Positions 15,297 to 23,004 of a stretch of 32,405 nucleotides of DNA are shown in pieces. Position 1 is the stretch's first letter. The number at the start of each line of letters is the position of its first letter. The DNA lies in NCBI GenBank assembly GCA_039182715.1, contig JBCDBY010000007.1:1-32405 (forward strand), in the 5' to 3' direction. The translations under genes were made by a program, and so were the position numbers. This DNA comes from JBCDBY01 sp039182715. Lineage in GTDB: Bacteria; Planctomycetota; PLA2. The notes below the pieces were generated by a model. That model worked only from the letters and a program-made list of their open reading frames with translations. It did not search any database and was not told where the DNA came from.

Positions 15297-15388
15297 GTGT
15301 CGAGAGAAGAGGCGCAGGCGCCACCGGAACCCCTTACTCCGAAATCGATGGCGCCCCGATGACGTGAGACGCCCACCATGCATGCGAC

Positions 15389-15865
15389 ATGGAAGCGCGA
15401 GATCATGGGTTGTGGCGGCGGAGCGTGCTGCCGGCGGCGCTCTGCACGGCGGCCGTCTGGTGCGTGTGGATCGTCTGGCAGCGACCGTCCGGACGAAGCA
15501 TCGCGTACGACGCGCCGATCTCGTTCGCGTTCTTCCTGCTCGGCTGGGAGATGATCTTCGCCCGCGCGCCGCGCGCCTACGCGATCGTCTGGACGATCGG
15601 CATCGCACAGTTGCTCGCGCGCAACCTGCTGTGGTTCCCGGCCAGCGGGCACGCCGTCTGGTGCACGTTAATGACGTTCCAGGCCTGGCGACGAGGAGCA
15701 CCGCTCTGGGTGCGCGGCTTTGTCGTGCTCGTCTTCGTGCAGACGATCGCCTTCAAGCTCGCGTTCGGGGGCATGCGTGGGGCATGGATGGGCGCCCTGT
15801 TCGGCCTGCTGCTCGTCGGGCTGCTGCAGGTGTTGCTGCGGCGCAACTTGCGGGTTCGCATGTAG
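15389..15865 (+). CDS. Small hypothetical membrane protein
   Basis: The 158-residue product is mostly hydrophobic, with four or five predicted membrane helices (about 11-30, 43-58, 64-82, 108-126 and 132-150) and basic loops such as QRPSGR and RRGAPLWVR. I do not recognise a family. The segment FPASGHAVW recalls the PSGH motif of PAP2 phosphatases, but the other PAP2 motifs are missing, so that is not a call. The frame and helix pattern support a real gene. It lies between the divergent lipoprotein gene and the cupin-like gene, ending 26 bp before the latter, which has its own promoter candidate. Confidence 0.75.
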   Translation: MEARDHGLWRRSVLPAALCTAAVWCVWIVWQRPSGRSIAYDAPISFAFFLLGWEMIFARAPRAYAIVWTIGIAQLLARNLLWFPASGHAVWCTLMTFQAWRRGAPLWVRGFVVLVFVQTIAFKLAFGGMRGAWMGALFGLLLVGLLQVLLRRNLRVRM

Positions 15866-15883
15866 ACCGCCGACTTCTATAAT
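15855..15883 (+). promoter_or_regulatory. Promoter of the cupin-like gene, probably leaderless
   Basis: TTCGCA (15855-15860), a 17-bp spacer and a perfect TATAAT (15878-15883) end eight bases before the ATG at 15892. The -35 part overlaps the end of the preceding gene. This is the clearest sigma-70-type promoter in the window. Confidence 0.6.
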
Positions 15884-15891
15884 CCGAGGCC

Positions 15892-16605
15892 ATGTGGGAT
15901 GTGTGGGGTCGCGACATCACGCTATCGGAGCGTGACGTCGGGTATATCGAACTCGGTCCGGGCGAGCGCGTGCGCGCACCGGGGCCTTGCTCCGTCGTCG
16001 TGCGCATGACCGGCTCCAACGGATCGAGCCCGTTCGTCGTCGCACCGGGGACGGAGCTGGATGCGGGGCCCGACGGCGGGGCGCTGGGGGTCGTGGCGTG
16101 GGAGGGCCCGGCGCCGCGCGGCGATGCGCGCATCGAGTCCACCGCGCCGCGCTACTTCGGCAAGTACGACTCGTTCCAGGCGCAGGTCACGATCCAGGAC
16201 GAGTCGGGCGACTGGATCGCGCCGTGGGAGATCTACCACGTGCGCATGGTGGCCGACCGGCAGGAGACGGTGCAGCTGCACGTGCATCACCGCGTGACGA
16301 ATCTGCTCTTCGTACCGGGACCGATCGGCGAGGAGCGCGGCTACCTGCTCGTCGAGCGCGACGGCGTGGTGACGGCGACGCCGCTCGTCGGCGGCGACCG
16401 CGCCATCGTGCGGCCGAACATCCTCCACCACGTCGTGCCGATCCGCTCGGGCGATCCGACCGAGATGATCGTCTTCAACAACGATCGGTCGTCCTACGAG
16501 AACGTCGAGCAGGGTGACTTCCACATCGTGAAGACGATTCCCTGGGCCGAGGTCGCCGTGCAGGCGCGCGACGACCCGCGCCCGCGACTGACCGTCATCG
16601 AATAG
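15892..16605 (+). CDS. Cupin-like protein
   Basis: The 237-residue cytoplasmic protein has no signal peptide. The second half carries cupin-type features: VQLHVHHRVTNLLFVPG (about 125-141) with an HxHH metal-binding cluster, a YLLVERDGVVTATPLVGGD strand region, and PNILHHVVPIRSG (about 170-182) with the second-motif histidines. The first half looks like a degenerate second barrel (IELGPGERVRAPG, CSVVVRM). Cupins of this size include sugar epimerases, isomerases and small-molecule sensors; I cannot assign a reaction. A 9-bp direct repeat inside it (16000-16008 and 16240-16248) marks the piece missing from its remnant paralogue near 11.9 kb. It overlaps the convergent glycosyltransferase gene by 11 bp. 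Confidence 0.8.
   Translation: MWDVWGRDITLSERDVGYIELGPGERVRAPGPCSVVVRMTGSNGSSPFVVAPGTELDAGPDGGALGVVAWEGPAPRGDARIESTAPRYFGKYDSFQAQVTIQDESGDWIAPWEIYHVRMVADRQETVQLHVHHRVTNLLFVPGPIGEERGYLLVERDGVVTATPLVGGDRAIVRPNILHHVVPIRSGDPTEMIVFNNDRSSYENVEQGDFHIVKTIPWAEVAVQARDDPRPRLTVIE
16000..16008 (+). repeat. 9-bp direct repeat inside the cupin-like gene, copy 1
   Basis: GTGCGCATG occurs here and again at 16240-16248, exactly 240 bp later and in the same codon phase (both encode VRM). Recombination between them would remove 80 codons, which is the form seen in the remnant at 11841-12062. Confidence 0.6.
16240..16248 (+). repeat. 9-bp direct repeat inside the cupin-like gene, copy 2
   Basis: Second GTGCGCATG, partner of 16000-16008; it precedes the codons for the HVHH metal-binding segment. 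Confidence 0.6.
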
Positions 16606-17752
16606 CGAGGATGCGTTCGATCGCCGCCGGGCGGGCGGCGATCACGTCGCGCTCCCACGCCTGCGCGCGCGCCATGCGGGGCCGCGCGGCCCCGGCCGCA
16701 GTAAGAGCGCGTTCGACGTCGTCGCCCAGCGGCACGGCAATGCCCAGCTCGGCACAGCGCGCGGCCAGGGCGGGCTGGTCCCAGAAGATCGGATGGGAAA
16801 TCATCGGGACGCCGCAAGCCGCGGCCTCGTGCGTGGAGTTGAGGCCGTGGTGCGTCACGAAGACGTCCGCCTCGTGCAGCACGCGCCACTGATCCACGTA
16901 GTCGCGGACTTCGATGTTCGGCGCCTCGAGCGAAGCGGGCGGCGTGTGGCCACCGCCACCGAGACTGACCAGCAGGCGCACGTCGGTCCGCCCGCCGAGC
17001 GCACGACCGATGGCGTCGAGCGCCTCGTCCGCCCGAGCGCCGAAGTAGCGCCAGATGACCGTTCCGAACGAGACGTAGATCTTGTGGTCCGCCTCCGGGA
17101 ACGCGGCCGGACCGGGCGGCGGCGGCTCGAGCGACGCGAGCGAGCCGAGAAACACTATCGGTTCGAACACCGCCCGCTCCTCCGCCGTCAGATACGCCGG
17201 CGGCTCGCAGTAGACGTTGAGGTGCGGACTCAGCGTGTCGACGAACGAGAAAGGCGAAACGTCGGCCCAGCCCCACGCATCGCGCAGCTCGTCCACCGCA
17301 CGCGTGCAGCAATCGGCGATGCTTACGCGCGAATCGCGCGCCAGCGAGGCGAGCATGCGCGCCGGGTCGGGGTTGTGGCCGGAGAGGACGCAGACATGCG
17401 GCAGATCGAGCCGGCGCGCGGCGACCAGACCGACGACGCTGAAACTGTCGTACACGACGAGGTCGGGACCGATCTCCCGCAGGTCCCCCACCACGCGCTC
17501 CGCGAATACGCCGGCGTGGGTGACGTGGCGGCAGGAGACCGGGTGGGACTCGGCGTCCGCCTCTTCGATGGGATAGCGCCCGTACAGGTCGAAGAAACCC
17601 GCGCCCTCCCCCTCGACGATGTCGCGATAGCGCGCGTGCGACAGAACGACGACCTCGCATCCGGCCGCGACGAGCTGGCGCACCACGACCCGAATGCGCG
17701 CGAGGTGGCCCGTCTCGGGGACGCAGAAGACCGCGACTTTTCTACGAGTCAT
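16595..17752 (-). CDS. GT1-family (UGT/MGT-type) glycosyltransferase
   Basis: The 385-residue protein has the two-Rossmann GT-B layout. The N-terminal domain begins VAVFCVPETGHLARIRVVVRQL, typical of the acceptor-binding half, with the family's GHxxR/P sequence. The C-terminal domain holds KIYVSFGTVIW (start of the donor domain) and FVTHHGLNSTHEAAACGVP-MISHPIFWDQPALAARC (about 298-333), the GT1 donor signature with the HGGxxST-like loop and the WDQ end that contacts the sugar. Such enzymes move a sugar from a UDP- or dTDP-donor to lipids, macrolides or other small molecules. ATG 17752 starts just before the first strand; an upstream ATG at 17809 would run through the divergent methyltransferase start. 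Acceptor unknown. Confidence 0.92.
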   Translation of the reverse strand: MTRRKVAVFCVPETGHLARIRVVVRQLVAAGCEVVVLSHARYRDIVEGEGAGFFDLYGRYPIEEADAESHPVSCRHVTHAGVFAERVVGDLREIGPDLVVYDSFSVVGLVAARRLDLPHVCVLSGHNPDPARMLASLARDSRVSIADCCTRAVDELRDAWGWADVSPFSFVDTLSPHLNVYCEPPAYLTAEERAVFEPIVFLGSLASLEPPPPGPAAFPEADHKIYVSFGTVIWRYFGARADEALDAIGRALGGRTDVRLLVSLGGGGHTPPASLEAPNIEVRDYVDQWRVLHEADVFVTHHGLNSTHEAAACGVPMISHPIFWDQPALAARCAELGIAVPLGDDVERALTAAGAARPRMARAQAWERDVIAARPAAIERILAIR

Positions 17753-17779
17753 CGAAGAGCCCCGAATTCTAGCGCGGAG

Positions 17780-17785
17780 TAAGGT
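17780..17785 (+). promoter_or_regulatory. Probable -10 element of a leaderless transcript (methyltransferase)
   Basis: TAAGGT ends seven bases before the ATG at 17793, in the 40-bp divergent spacer shared with the glycosyltransferase gene. Confidence 0.4.
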
Positions 17786-17792
17786 CGGGTCG

Positions 17793-18518
17793 ATGGAACC
17801 GGACGCCAAGTTCGCGCATCCCCGGCTCGCCGGTCTCGACGATCACCTCGATGGAGTTCGGCACGACCTGGAGCCGTACGTGGCCATGCTGCGCGCCTGC
17901 GGAGCGCGTTCGGTCCTCGACGTCGGCTGCGGTACGGGGACCTTCGCGTGCCTGCTGGCGTCCGCCGGGTTCGAGGTCGTCGGCGTCGATCCGGCGGCGG
18001 CATCGTTGGCGGTGGCCCGGCGCAAGCCCGGCGCGGCGCGTGTCCGATGGCATTTGGGCGACGCCTCGTCGCTGCCTCTGGTCCAAGTCGACGCCGCGAC
18101 CATGACCGGCAACGTCGCGCAGGTCTTCGTCGAAGACGAGGACTGGCACGCGGCGCTGACCGGCATCCACGGCGCGCTACGTCCGGACGGGCGACTCCTC
18201 TTCGAGGTACGCGATCCGGCGCAACGCGCCTGGGAGGGGTGGCATCGCGCCGCGTCGTTCACGCGACGCGAGATTCCGGGACATGGCATTGTGGAATCGT
18301 GGGTCGAACGGACCGGCATTTCGCTTCCGCTCGTCTCGTTTCGCTGGACGTATCGGTTCGCGCGTGACGGCGCGGTGCTCACGTCCGACTCGACGCTTCG
18401 TTTCCGCGGCCGCGAGGAGGTCGAATCCTCGCTCACGCGATGTGGCTTCGCGGTCGTCGAAGTGAGAGACGCGCCGGATCGTCCGGGCCGCGAGCTGGTG
18501 TTCGTCGCCTCGTCGTAG
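17793..18518 (+). CDS. Class I SAM-dependent methyltransferase
   Basis: The 241-residue protein has the Rossmann-type methyltransferase motifs in order: motif I VLDVGCGTGT (41-50), the acidic residue at the end of strand 2 (VVGVDPA, D66), the HLGDASSLPL region for adenine contact, motif IV near ATMTGNVAQVF, and the IHGALRPDGRLLFEVRDP strand-5 region. It methylates an unknown substrate with S-adenosylmethionine. Divergent from the glycosyltransferase across 40 bp, so joint modification of one small molecule is possible but speculative. ATG 17793 is preferred over an upstream ATG at 17694 because the extra residues would lie antisense to the glycosyltransferase start and because a TAAGGT hexamer sits seven bases before it. 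Confidence 0.92.
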   Translation: MEPDAKFAHPRLAGLDDHLDGVRHDLEPYVAMLRACGARSVLDVGCGTGTFACLLASAGFEVVGVDPAAASLAVARRKPGAARVRWHLGDASSLPLVQVDAATMTGNVAQVFVEDEDWHAALTGIHGALRPDGRLLFEVRDPAQRAWEGWHRAASFTRREIPGHGIVESWVERTGISLPLVSFRWTYRFARDGAVLTSDSTLRFRGREEVESSLTRCGFAVVEVRDAPDRPGRELVFVASS

Positions 18519-18530
18519 CCGACAGCGGCC

Positions 18531-19367
18531 TCAGCGCCGAACGTAGTTCCTCTTGGGATAGGGAAGCTGCGCCCCGGTGCGCACCCCCTTGCTGGGGAGG
18601 GCGGTGCCGTAGTAGTCGACGCGATCGAGTTTCTGCACGCGGAACTCGTCGAGCACGCCGACGATGACGTCAAAGGGGACCTTGTGGCCGGCCTTGATCT
18701 CGCCGCGCCGCGCGATCTTGGCCTTCTTGGCTTCCGCCGTGACGGCACGGATCCGCTTCGCGACCGCATCAAGATCCTCGAGCGTCTGATCTCCGCTTCG
18801 GTAGAGGAAGTGCGTCGGAGTCATCACCTGGAAGCCGGCGAAGTCCCGCGCTTTCTCTTTCCGGCCGAAGACGTGAACCTTGATCCACATCATCTCTTCG
18901 GGCTTCGCCCGACCGCCCGGGATCATCGGGAGCCAGCTGTCGAGTCGACCCGGCGTACCGTCCTTCTGCTGGACCCCAAGCTCGATGCGCCGGATGCGGC
19001 ACTCCGCGCAGATGGTCATGGCCCACTGGACATGAAGCCACGGGGCGTCACGATCGACACGCAGCAGCACGCGCATCGTCGAAGCGGGGCCTTCCATCTC
19101 CCCGTGCTTCTTGACCAGCTCCGAGAGCGACTTCTTCAACGCGTCGAGGGAGCCGCGCTTGTCGCCGAGCGCGATCTGTCCGAGCGCGTTGAGGTTGACC
19201 ACCGCGCCGAATCCATCCCCCAGCTTCTTCGCCGACTTTGCGACCGGCAGCTTGAGCCCGGGATCCATCCGGCAGTGCGCGGGGGTCTCCTTCTTCGCCT
19301 TGGCATCGGTCTCTTCCCCGGCGAAGGTCGCCGCGGACAGCGCGAGTAGAACGAGGATCAGTCGCAT
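18531..19367 (-). CDS. Secreted protein with two ExbD/TolR-like periplasmic domains
   Basis: The 278-residue product has a Sec signal peptide (LILVLLALSAATFA, cleavage near residue 16). Residues about 55-132 follow the ExbD/TolR periplasmic fold: a VNLNALGQIALGD strand pair, a helix, then VLLRVDRDAPWLHVQWAM and CRIRRIELGV, which match the family's IRADxxxPYxxVxxVM and GIxxIxL elements. A second similar unit follows, with KVPFDVIVGVLDEFRVQKLDRVDYYG at about 227-252. ExbD/TolR normally has an N-terminal membrane helix that couples to ExbB/TolQ; here it is replaced by a cleavable signal and no exbB-like gene is near. It may bind peptidoglycan or a partner rather than transduce energy. ATG 19367 follows TAGACT by six bases. 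Confidence 0.78.
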   Translation of the reverse strand: MRLILVLLALSAATFAGEETDAKAKKETPAHCRMDPGLKLPVAKSAKKLGDGFGAVVNLNALGQIALGDKRGSLDALKKSLSELVKKHGEMEGPASTMRVLLRVDRDAPWLHVQWAMTICAECRIRRIELGVQQKDGTPGRLDSWLPMIPGGRAKPEEMMWIKVHVFGRKEKARDFAGFQVMTPTHFLYRSGDQTLEDLDAVAKRIRAVTAEAKKAKIARRGEIKAGHKVPFDVIVGVLDEFRVQKLDRVDYYGTALPSKGVRTGAQLPYPKRNYVRR

Positions 19368-19373
19368 GCGTTC

Positions 19374-19379
19374 AGTCTA
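19374..19379 (-). promoter_or_regulatory. Probable -10 element of a leaderless transcript (gene at 19367)
   Basis: The minus strand reads TAGACT six bases before the ATG at 19367, in the 25-bp gap after the upstream lipoprotein gene. Confidence 0.5.
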
Positions 19380-19392
19380 AGCAAATGTGGAT

Positions 19393-19815
19393 CTATCGCT
19401 CTCGTCGCACGAACGTCACGGTCAGATCGTCGACCAGGAACAGGTCGAGATCGAGGTCCAGCCGCCCCGGGCCCACGAGAATCGGGATCTTGCTGCTGCC
19501 GTCGGGCCGCTGCAGGACACCGGTCGGGCCGGTTGCGATCAGGACGGCGGCGTACTCGCCCTCCGCGTTCGGCTCCTGGATGCTCTGGAGCGACCACGTG
19601 CCTCCGAAGCGGCTCAGTCCGTCTTCCTCCTCGGTCTCGCTCCAGGAGAGGTCCGGGTTCAGGACGATCCCCGACCACGTGCCGCCGGGCTCGATGTCGA
19701 TGTGCACGACGCCCGGCTCGGCCGCATAGATCTTCGACTGGTTCTCCCACGCACCGACGAAGAGACGTTCCGCCGGGGAGCTGCAGCCGACCAGGAGTAG
19801 CAGGGCGATGCGCAT
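19393..19815 (-). CDS. Small lipoprotein of unknown function
   Basis: The 140-residue product has a very short lipoprotein signal, MRIALLLLVGC, with lipobox LVGC (C11). The mature part appears to be a small beta-barrel: FVGAWENQSKIY, GVVHIDIEPGGTWSGIVL, RFGGTWSLQS, LTVTFVRRE. This is the layout of small lipocalin-like domains whose strands contain GxW motifs, although the family cannot be named. A GATAAG hexamer lies eight bases before the ATG but is only a fair promoter candidate. It is transcribed in the same direction as the ExbD-like gene, 25 bp upstream of it; the latter has its own -10. Confidence 0.75.
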   Translation of the reverse strand: MRIALLLLVGCSSPAERLFVGAWENQSKIYAAEPGVVHIDIEPGGTWSGIVLNPDLSWSETEEEDGLSRFGGTWSLQSIQEPNAEGEYAAVLIATGPTGVLQRPDGSSKIPILVGPGRLDLDLDLFLVDDLTVTFVRRER

Positions 19816-19910
19816 GCTGCTGTCTTATCACGGCCACCGCCCGGAAGGCGAACCAGCCGAAGCTCGTGGCCCCGGTTCATACGTTCTACGAGCAACGATC
19901 TCCGATCCGT

Positions 19911-19940
19911 TTGCGACCGCGACCGTTCCAGGACTACAGT
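19911..19940 (+). promoter_or_regulatory. Promoter of the 19948-21544 gene pair, probably leaderless
   Basis: TTGCGA (19911-19916), an 18-bp spacer and TACAGT (19935-19940) end seven bases before the ATG at 19948. The -35 and -10 both match sigma-70 consensus at four of six positions. Confidence 0.55.
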
Positions 19941-19947
19941 GGACCGC

Positions 19948-20709
19948 ATGAAGAGGCTCGGCGTGCTTCTCGTTCTGGCCGGGCTGGGCTGGGCCCAGGG
20001 CGACACCAAGAAGAAGGCCCCCACCTGGACGCCGGCGCCCACGTGGAAGGAGGGCCAACGGACGGCCGTCACGCTCCGGATCACGAAGGACTCCCAGCTC
20101 AAGATGTCGTTCGTCGTCTCGACCATCAAGGACGTCACCGACTGTCGCTACGAGCAGCTCGTGACGGCGGCCGAGAACGGACGGCCGATCCGCGCCCGTC
20201 GAACGTTCTCGACGTACGACTTCCAGCGCACGACCGACGTGGTGCTGGACGGCAAGAAGCGTCCGACCCGCAAGGAGCGCAAGAAGCACCCGCTCGCCGG
20301 ACGCACCATCGAAGTCGCGGCCAAGAAGGGCGCGCTCGTACCGACGACCGAGATCGAGGGAATCGAGATCATCGAAGACATGCTCGGCGGCGCGGACTGG
20401 CTTTGGCTGCTGCCGCCCAAGCCGGTCCGCGTCGGCGAGAGCTGGACGGTGGCCGGCGACTGGGCCTACGGCAAGATGAGCACCGCCTTCGTCATCGACA
20501 CGGTCTGCACGCTGAAAAAGCTCGAGACCGACTTGGTCACGTTCGGCTTCAAAACCGACAAGATCGTCGAGGGCACCGCGACCTTCTCTCGCAAGATGGG
20601 CCGCTTCACACACGTGGTGTGCAAGGCACGCAACGACCAGGTCCCGAAGGACGGGGGCTCCATCACGACCACCTACGTCTTCACGCAGACGATGGTCAAG
20701 CCGAGGTAG
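19948..20709 (+). CDS. Secreted hypothetical protein
   Basis: The 253-residue product has a signal peptide (MKRLGVLLVLAGLGWAQ, cleavage near residue 16). The mature part begins with a lysine-rich stretch and then alternates strands and turns: RTAVTLRITKDSQLKMSF, RTFSTYDFQRTTDVVLDG, a basic KKRPTRKERKK loop, and the segment PKPVRVGESWTVAGDWAYG. The PVRVGESWT motif recurs in planctomycete and myxobacterial secreted proteins of unknown function that seem to form lipocalin- or LolA-like barrels. I cannot name the family. The start at 19948 is preferred to ATG 19939 because of the promoter spacing. The next gene starts seven bases after its stop, so the two are probably cotranscribed. Confidence 0.8.
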   Translation: MKRLGVLLVLAGLGWAQGDTKKKAPTWTPAPTWKEGQRTAVTLRITKDSQLKMSFVVSTIKDVTDCRYEQLVTAAENGRPIRARRTFSTYDFQRTTDVVLDGKKRPTRKERKKHPLAGRTIEVAAKKGALVPTTEIEGIEIIEDMLGGADWLWLLPPKPVRVGESWTVAGDWAYGKMSTAFVIDTVCTLKKLETDLVTFGFKTDKIVEGTATFSRKMGRFTHVVCKARNDQVPKDGGSITTTYVFTQTMVKPR

Positions 20710-20716
20710 CACGACC

Positions 20717-21544
20717 ATGCGAATCGTTCGCTTCGTGGTCTTCCTCGCCGCGCTCGCAGGCTGCCAGGCCGCCCCCACCAACCCGGCGGCCCCGAACGGG
20801 GAGCCGGAGCCGATGGGGGTGGCGACGTCGCCGTGCGGCCGCTTCACGCTGCAGCTGGATCACGCTTCCTGGCGCGAGGACCCCGGCGACCGGCCGCGCC
20901 TGACTCTCCGCATGCGGTGCGTCCCGCTGGATGAAAACAGCATGCTGGGCCGCGATGCCCGGGTGACCGACCTGATGAGCGAGGCCGGGGTCCAGTGGGC
21001 GGAGAAGGGACTGGAGGGACACGCGAGCAACGTCCACCACTCCGACCGTTTCACGATCTGGAATCTGAAACAGTACGAGCGCGCGGACCGCGTGCAGCGG
21101 ATGCGGGTGGTCTGCTCCATCCTGCACGTCAAGGAGTGGAGTTCCTACGACGTCTCGTGCGAAAGCGTCGACGCCACCGCCGAGTATGTCTGCCCGCCCT
21201 TCGAGATCGGTCTGTTCGGCAACGACGACGGCTGGTGCTCCGTCAGTACCGCGATGGCGCGCGACTTCGCGGCGCTGCCGCACCCCGCGCGGGAGCTGGC
21301 GCGGCACGTCCACTCGGACATGGCCGCGCGTGGCCTCGAGCTGCGCGATGCCGATGGAAAAGAGCTGATGCTCTCGGGCGGGTTCGGCGGCGGTGGCCAG
21401 TCGGTCTGGCGATTCGGACTGCCGTTCCCCGACGGAGCTCCGCGCTACCCGGTGCGCGGCACGCTGCGCGTTCCGAAGCGCTTCTCCGTCGAGGTCGTCG
21501 CGTTCGAGTTCGTGGACGTCCCGCTGGCTCGACCGACGGAGTGA
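20717..21544 (+). CDS. Lipoprotein of unknown function
   Basis: The 275-residue product has a lipoprotein signal with lipobox LAGC (C16) followed by a proline- and alanine-rich linker (about 17-32). The mature domain begins with FTLQLDHASWREDPGDRPRLTLRMRC and ends with YPVRGTLRVPKRFSVEVVAFEFVDVPLA, which suggests a beta-sandwich. The middle contains several cysteines (about C51, C132 and C155) that could form disulfides. No family recognised. It begins seven bases after the previous stop and has no promoter of its own that I can see, so it is the second gene of a two-gene unit. Confidence 0.8.
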   Translation: MRIVRFVVFLAALAGCQAAPTNPAAPNGEPEPMGVATSPCGRFTLQLDHASWREDPGDRPRLTLRMRCVPLDENSMLGRDARVTDLMSEAGVQWAEKGLEGHASNVHHSDRFTIWNLKQYERADRVQRMRVVCSILHVKEWSSYDVSCESVDATAEYVCPPFEIGLFGNDDGWCSVSTAMARDFAALPHPARELARHVHSDMAARGLELRDADGKELMLSGGFGGGGQSVWRFGLPFPDGAPRYPVRGTLRVPKRFSVEVVAFEFVDVPLARPTE

Positions 21545-21592
21545 CGACATGGCCGCGTGGCGCCGCGAGCGGAAAGAAGCGAGTATGAGCGG

Positions 21593-22321
21593 ATGAAGAC
21601 CCTCGCGGAGTACGTGACGGAGATCCTGCGGGAGCGGGGCTACGAGGTGGAGATCGTCAGCGACCTCGAGCTGCTCGCGAGCCGGGGCGCGGACGGGTCG
21701 ACGCGGATCTACCTCGACAACCTGGCGGGGGACCTCGCCCGGATCGAATCGGCGGCGGAGCGGGACGAGAAGATCGAGTGGTTTCTCCGCTCGCTCGAAA
21801 CCGGGGAGTCCGCCACGCTCGTCGTGCTCGTGAAGTCCGACGAGTGGCTCGAGTCCCTCCCGGAGCAACAGGCCTCCGTGGTGCGTCGACCCATCGCGGC
21901 CGACATGCACGCCGTGCTGGCGCGCGACGAGGGCGAGAGGTTCTCGTTCGTCCTGGACAGCGACGACGAGATCGGGGAGGACCCGTTCGCGGCCGGTGTC
22001 GAGGGCGTGCTGGCGATCGCGGACCCTCTCGAGATGTGCGGCGACGCGCTGAAGATGCTGAACTGCGGCGGCGACTACGAGGCGAGCATGCTGCTGGCGG
22101 ACCACGTCTGGGATGTCATGGCGGACCACGTGGACGGAGACGTGATCGCCGCGGCCCCGGCGCGCGATCTGCTCTTCGTGACCGGAGCCGACGACGCCGC
22201 CGGGTTGAGCCAGATGGAAGCCGCGATTCGCCGCGTCTTCGACGAGGAGTTCTCCTACCGCATCTCCCGCGCCATGCTGCGCCGGAAAGACGGCGGGTGG
22301 GTCGTGGAACGGGTCGTCTAG
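21593..22321 (+). CDS. DUF1444-like cytoplasmic protein (tentative)
   Basis: The 242-residue protein has no signal peptide. Its layout resembles the DUF1444 (YtpQ-type) family: TRIYLDNLAGDLARIESA (a short strand then the LDNL turn and a helix), RRPIAADMHAVLARDEGERFSFVLDSD, and a later helix pair around EMCGDALKMLNCGGDY. The last third has DLLFVTGADDAAGLSQMEAAIRRVFDE, again family-like. These proteins have no known biochemical role. ATG 21593 was chosen because it begins the helix KTLAEYVTEILRERGYEVE; an upstream ATG at 21557 would add 12 residues without hydrophobic or conserved character. The gene ends in a 4-bp overlap with the convergent membrane gene. Confidence 0.7.
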   Translation: MKTLAEYVTEILRERGYEVEIVSDLELLASRGADGSTRIYLDNLAGDLARIESAAERDEKIEWFLRSLETGESATLVVLVKSDEWLESLPEQQASVVRRPIAADMHAVLARDEGERFSFVLDSDDEIGEDPFAAGVEGVLAIADPLEMCGDALKMLNCGGDYEASMLLADHVWDVMADHVDGDVIAAAPARDLLFVTGADDAAGLSQMEAAIRRVFDEEFSYRISRAMLRRKDGGWVVERVV

Positions 22322-23004
22322 AGTTCCCCGAACTTGTGCCGGTAGTGCCGCACGGTCAACACGATCGCGGGCGTGCCGACGATCGTCGGCGCGATCCAGG
22401 GCACGACCTGCAGCGCGCCCGGGAGGCGGAAGAAACTCGACCCGCCGAACACGAGGAATGCGGTGTGAAACGCGATGCCCGCGCCGCCGATCGCGCTGAC
22501 GTGCTCGTACCACCACGCCATGCGCGTCTTCTGCGGCGCGCGCCGAAAGCGCAGGATGGAAACGCCGGCGATCACGCCGATGGGCGACATCGCCAGTAGC
22601 AGGACGCGCGCGGGCGGAGCGCCGAAGAAGCCGCCCGCCACCATGCCGGCGCTCGCGAGCAGACAGGCGACGCCCAGCGCCTGATGCACGCGATCCTTCG
22701 TGAGCGTCTCCGGCGCGCGCCGCGTGCGCACGACCAGCACCGCCTGCCGCAGGAAGCCAAGCGTCGCCAGCGCGAGGTAGCCGAGAAACGCGGCGATCGT
22801 CTTCTCGCGTTCGGTCGGGTCGCCCCACAGGCGCAACACGCAGATTGCCACGGCGGTCGCCACGACACCGTAGCCGCACCAGACGAACCAGCGCCCCACG
22901 CGCACGTGCAGCGGCCCACCCTTCTTCGCGAAGACCGGAATCCAGTACGCGATCAGGCCGGCTCCTCCCAGCACGATGTGGGCGAGCAGCAGGGCGCGCA
23001 TCAA
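22318..23004 (-). CDS. Multi-pass membrane protein, possibly DUF2306-like
   Basis: The 228-residue product has six or seven predicted membrane helices (about 3-22, 42-62, 73-90, 108-128, 131-150, 168-190 and 201-218). Histidines close to helix starts (HIVLGGAG, LHVRVGRWFVWCGYG, VHQALGVACLL, EHVSAIGGAGIAFH) recall the DUF2306 family and other four-helix heme-type membrane proteins. That resemblance is weak, so no function is assigned. The start ATG at 23004 overlaps the stop of the upstream gene (ATGA), so the two are translationally coupled. A second ATG lies at 23001. Confidence 0.75.
   Translation of the reverse strand: MMRALLLAHIVLGGAGLIAYWIPVFAKKGGPLHVRVGRWFVWCGYGVVATAVAICVLRLWGDPTEREKTIAAFLGYLALATLGFLRQAVLVVRTRRAPETLTKDRVHQALGVACLLASAGMVAGGFFGAPPARVLLLAMSPIGVIAGVSILRFRRAPQKTRMAWWYEHVSAIGGAGIAFHTAFLVFGGSSFFRLPGALQVVPWIAPTIVGTPAIVLTVRHYRHKFGEL

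Noticed and set aside
15389..15865. Possible PAP2 phosphatase because of the SGH motif
   Set aside because: The KxxxxxxRP and SRxxxxxHxxxD motifs are missing, so one motif is not enough.
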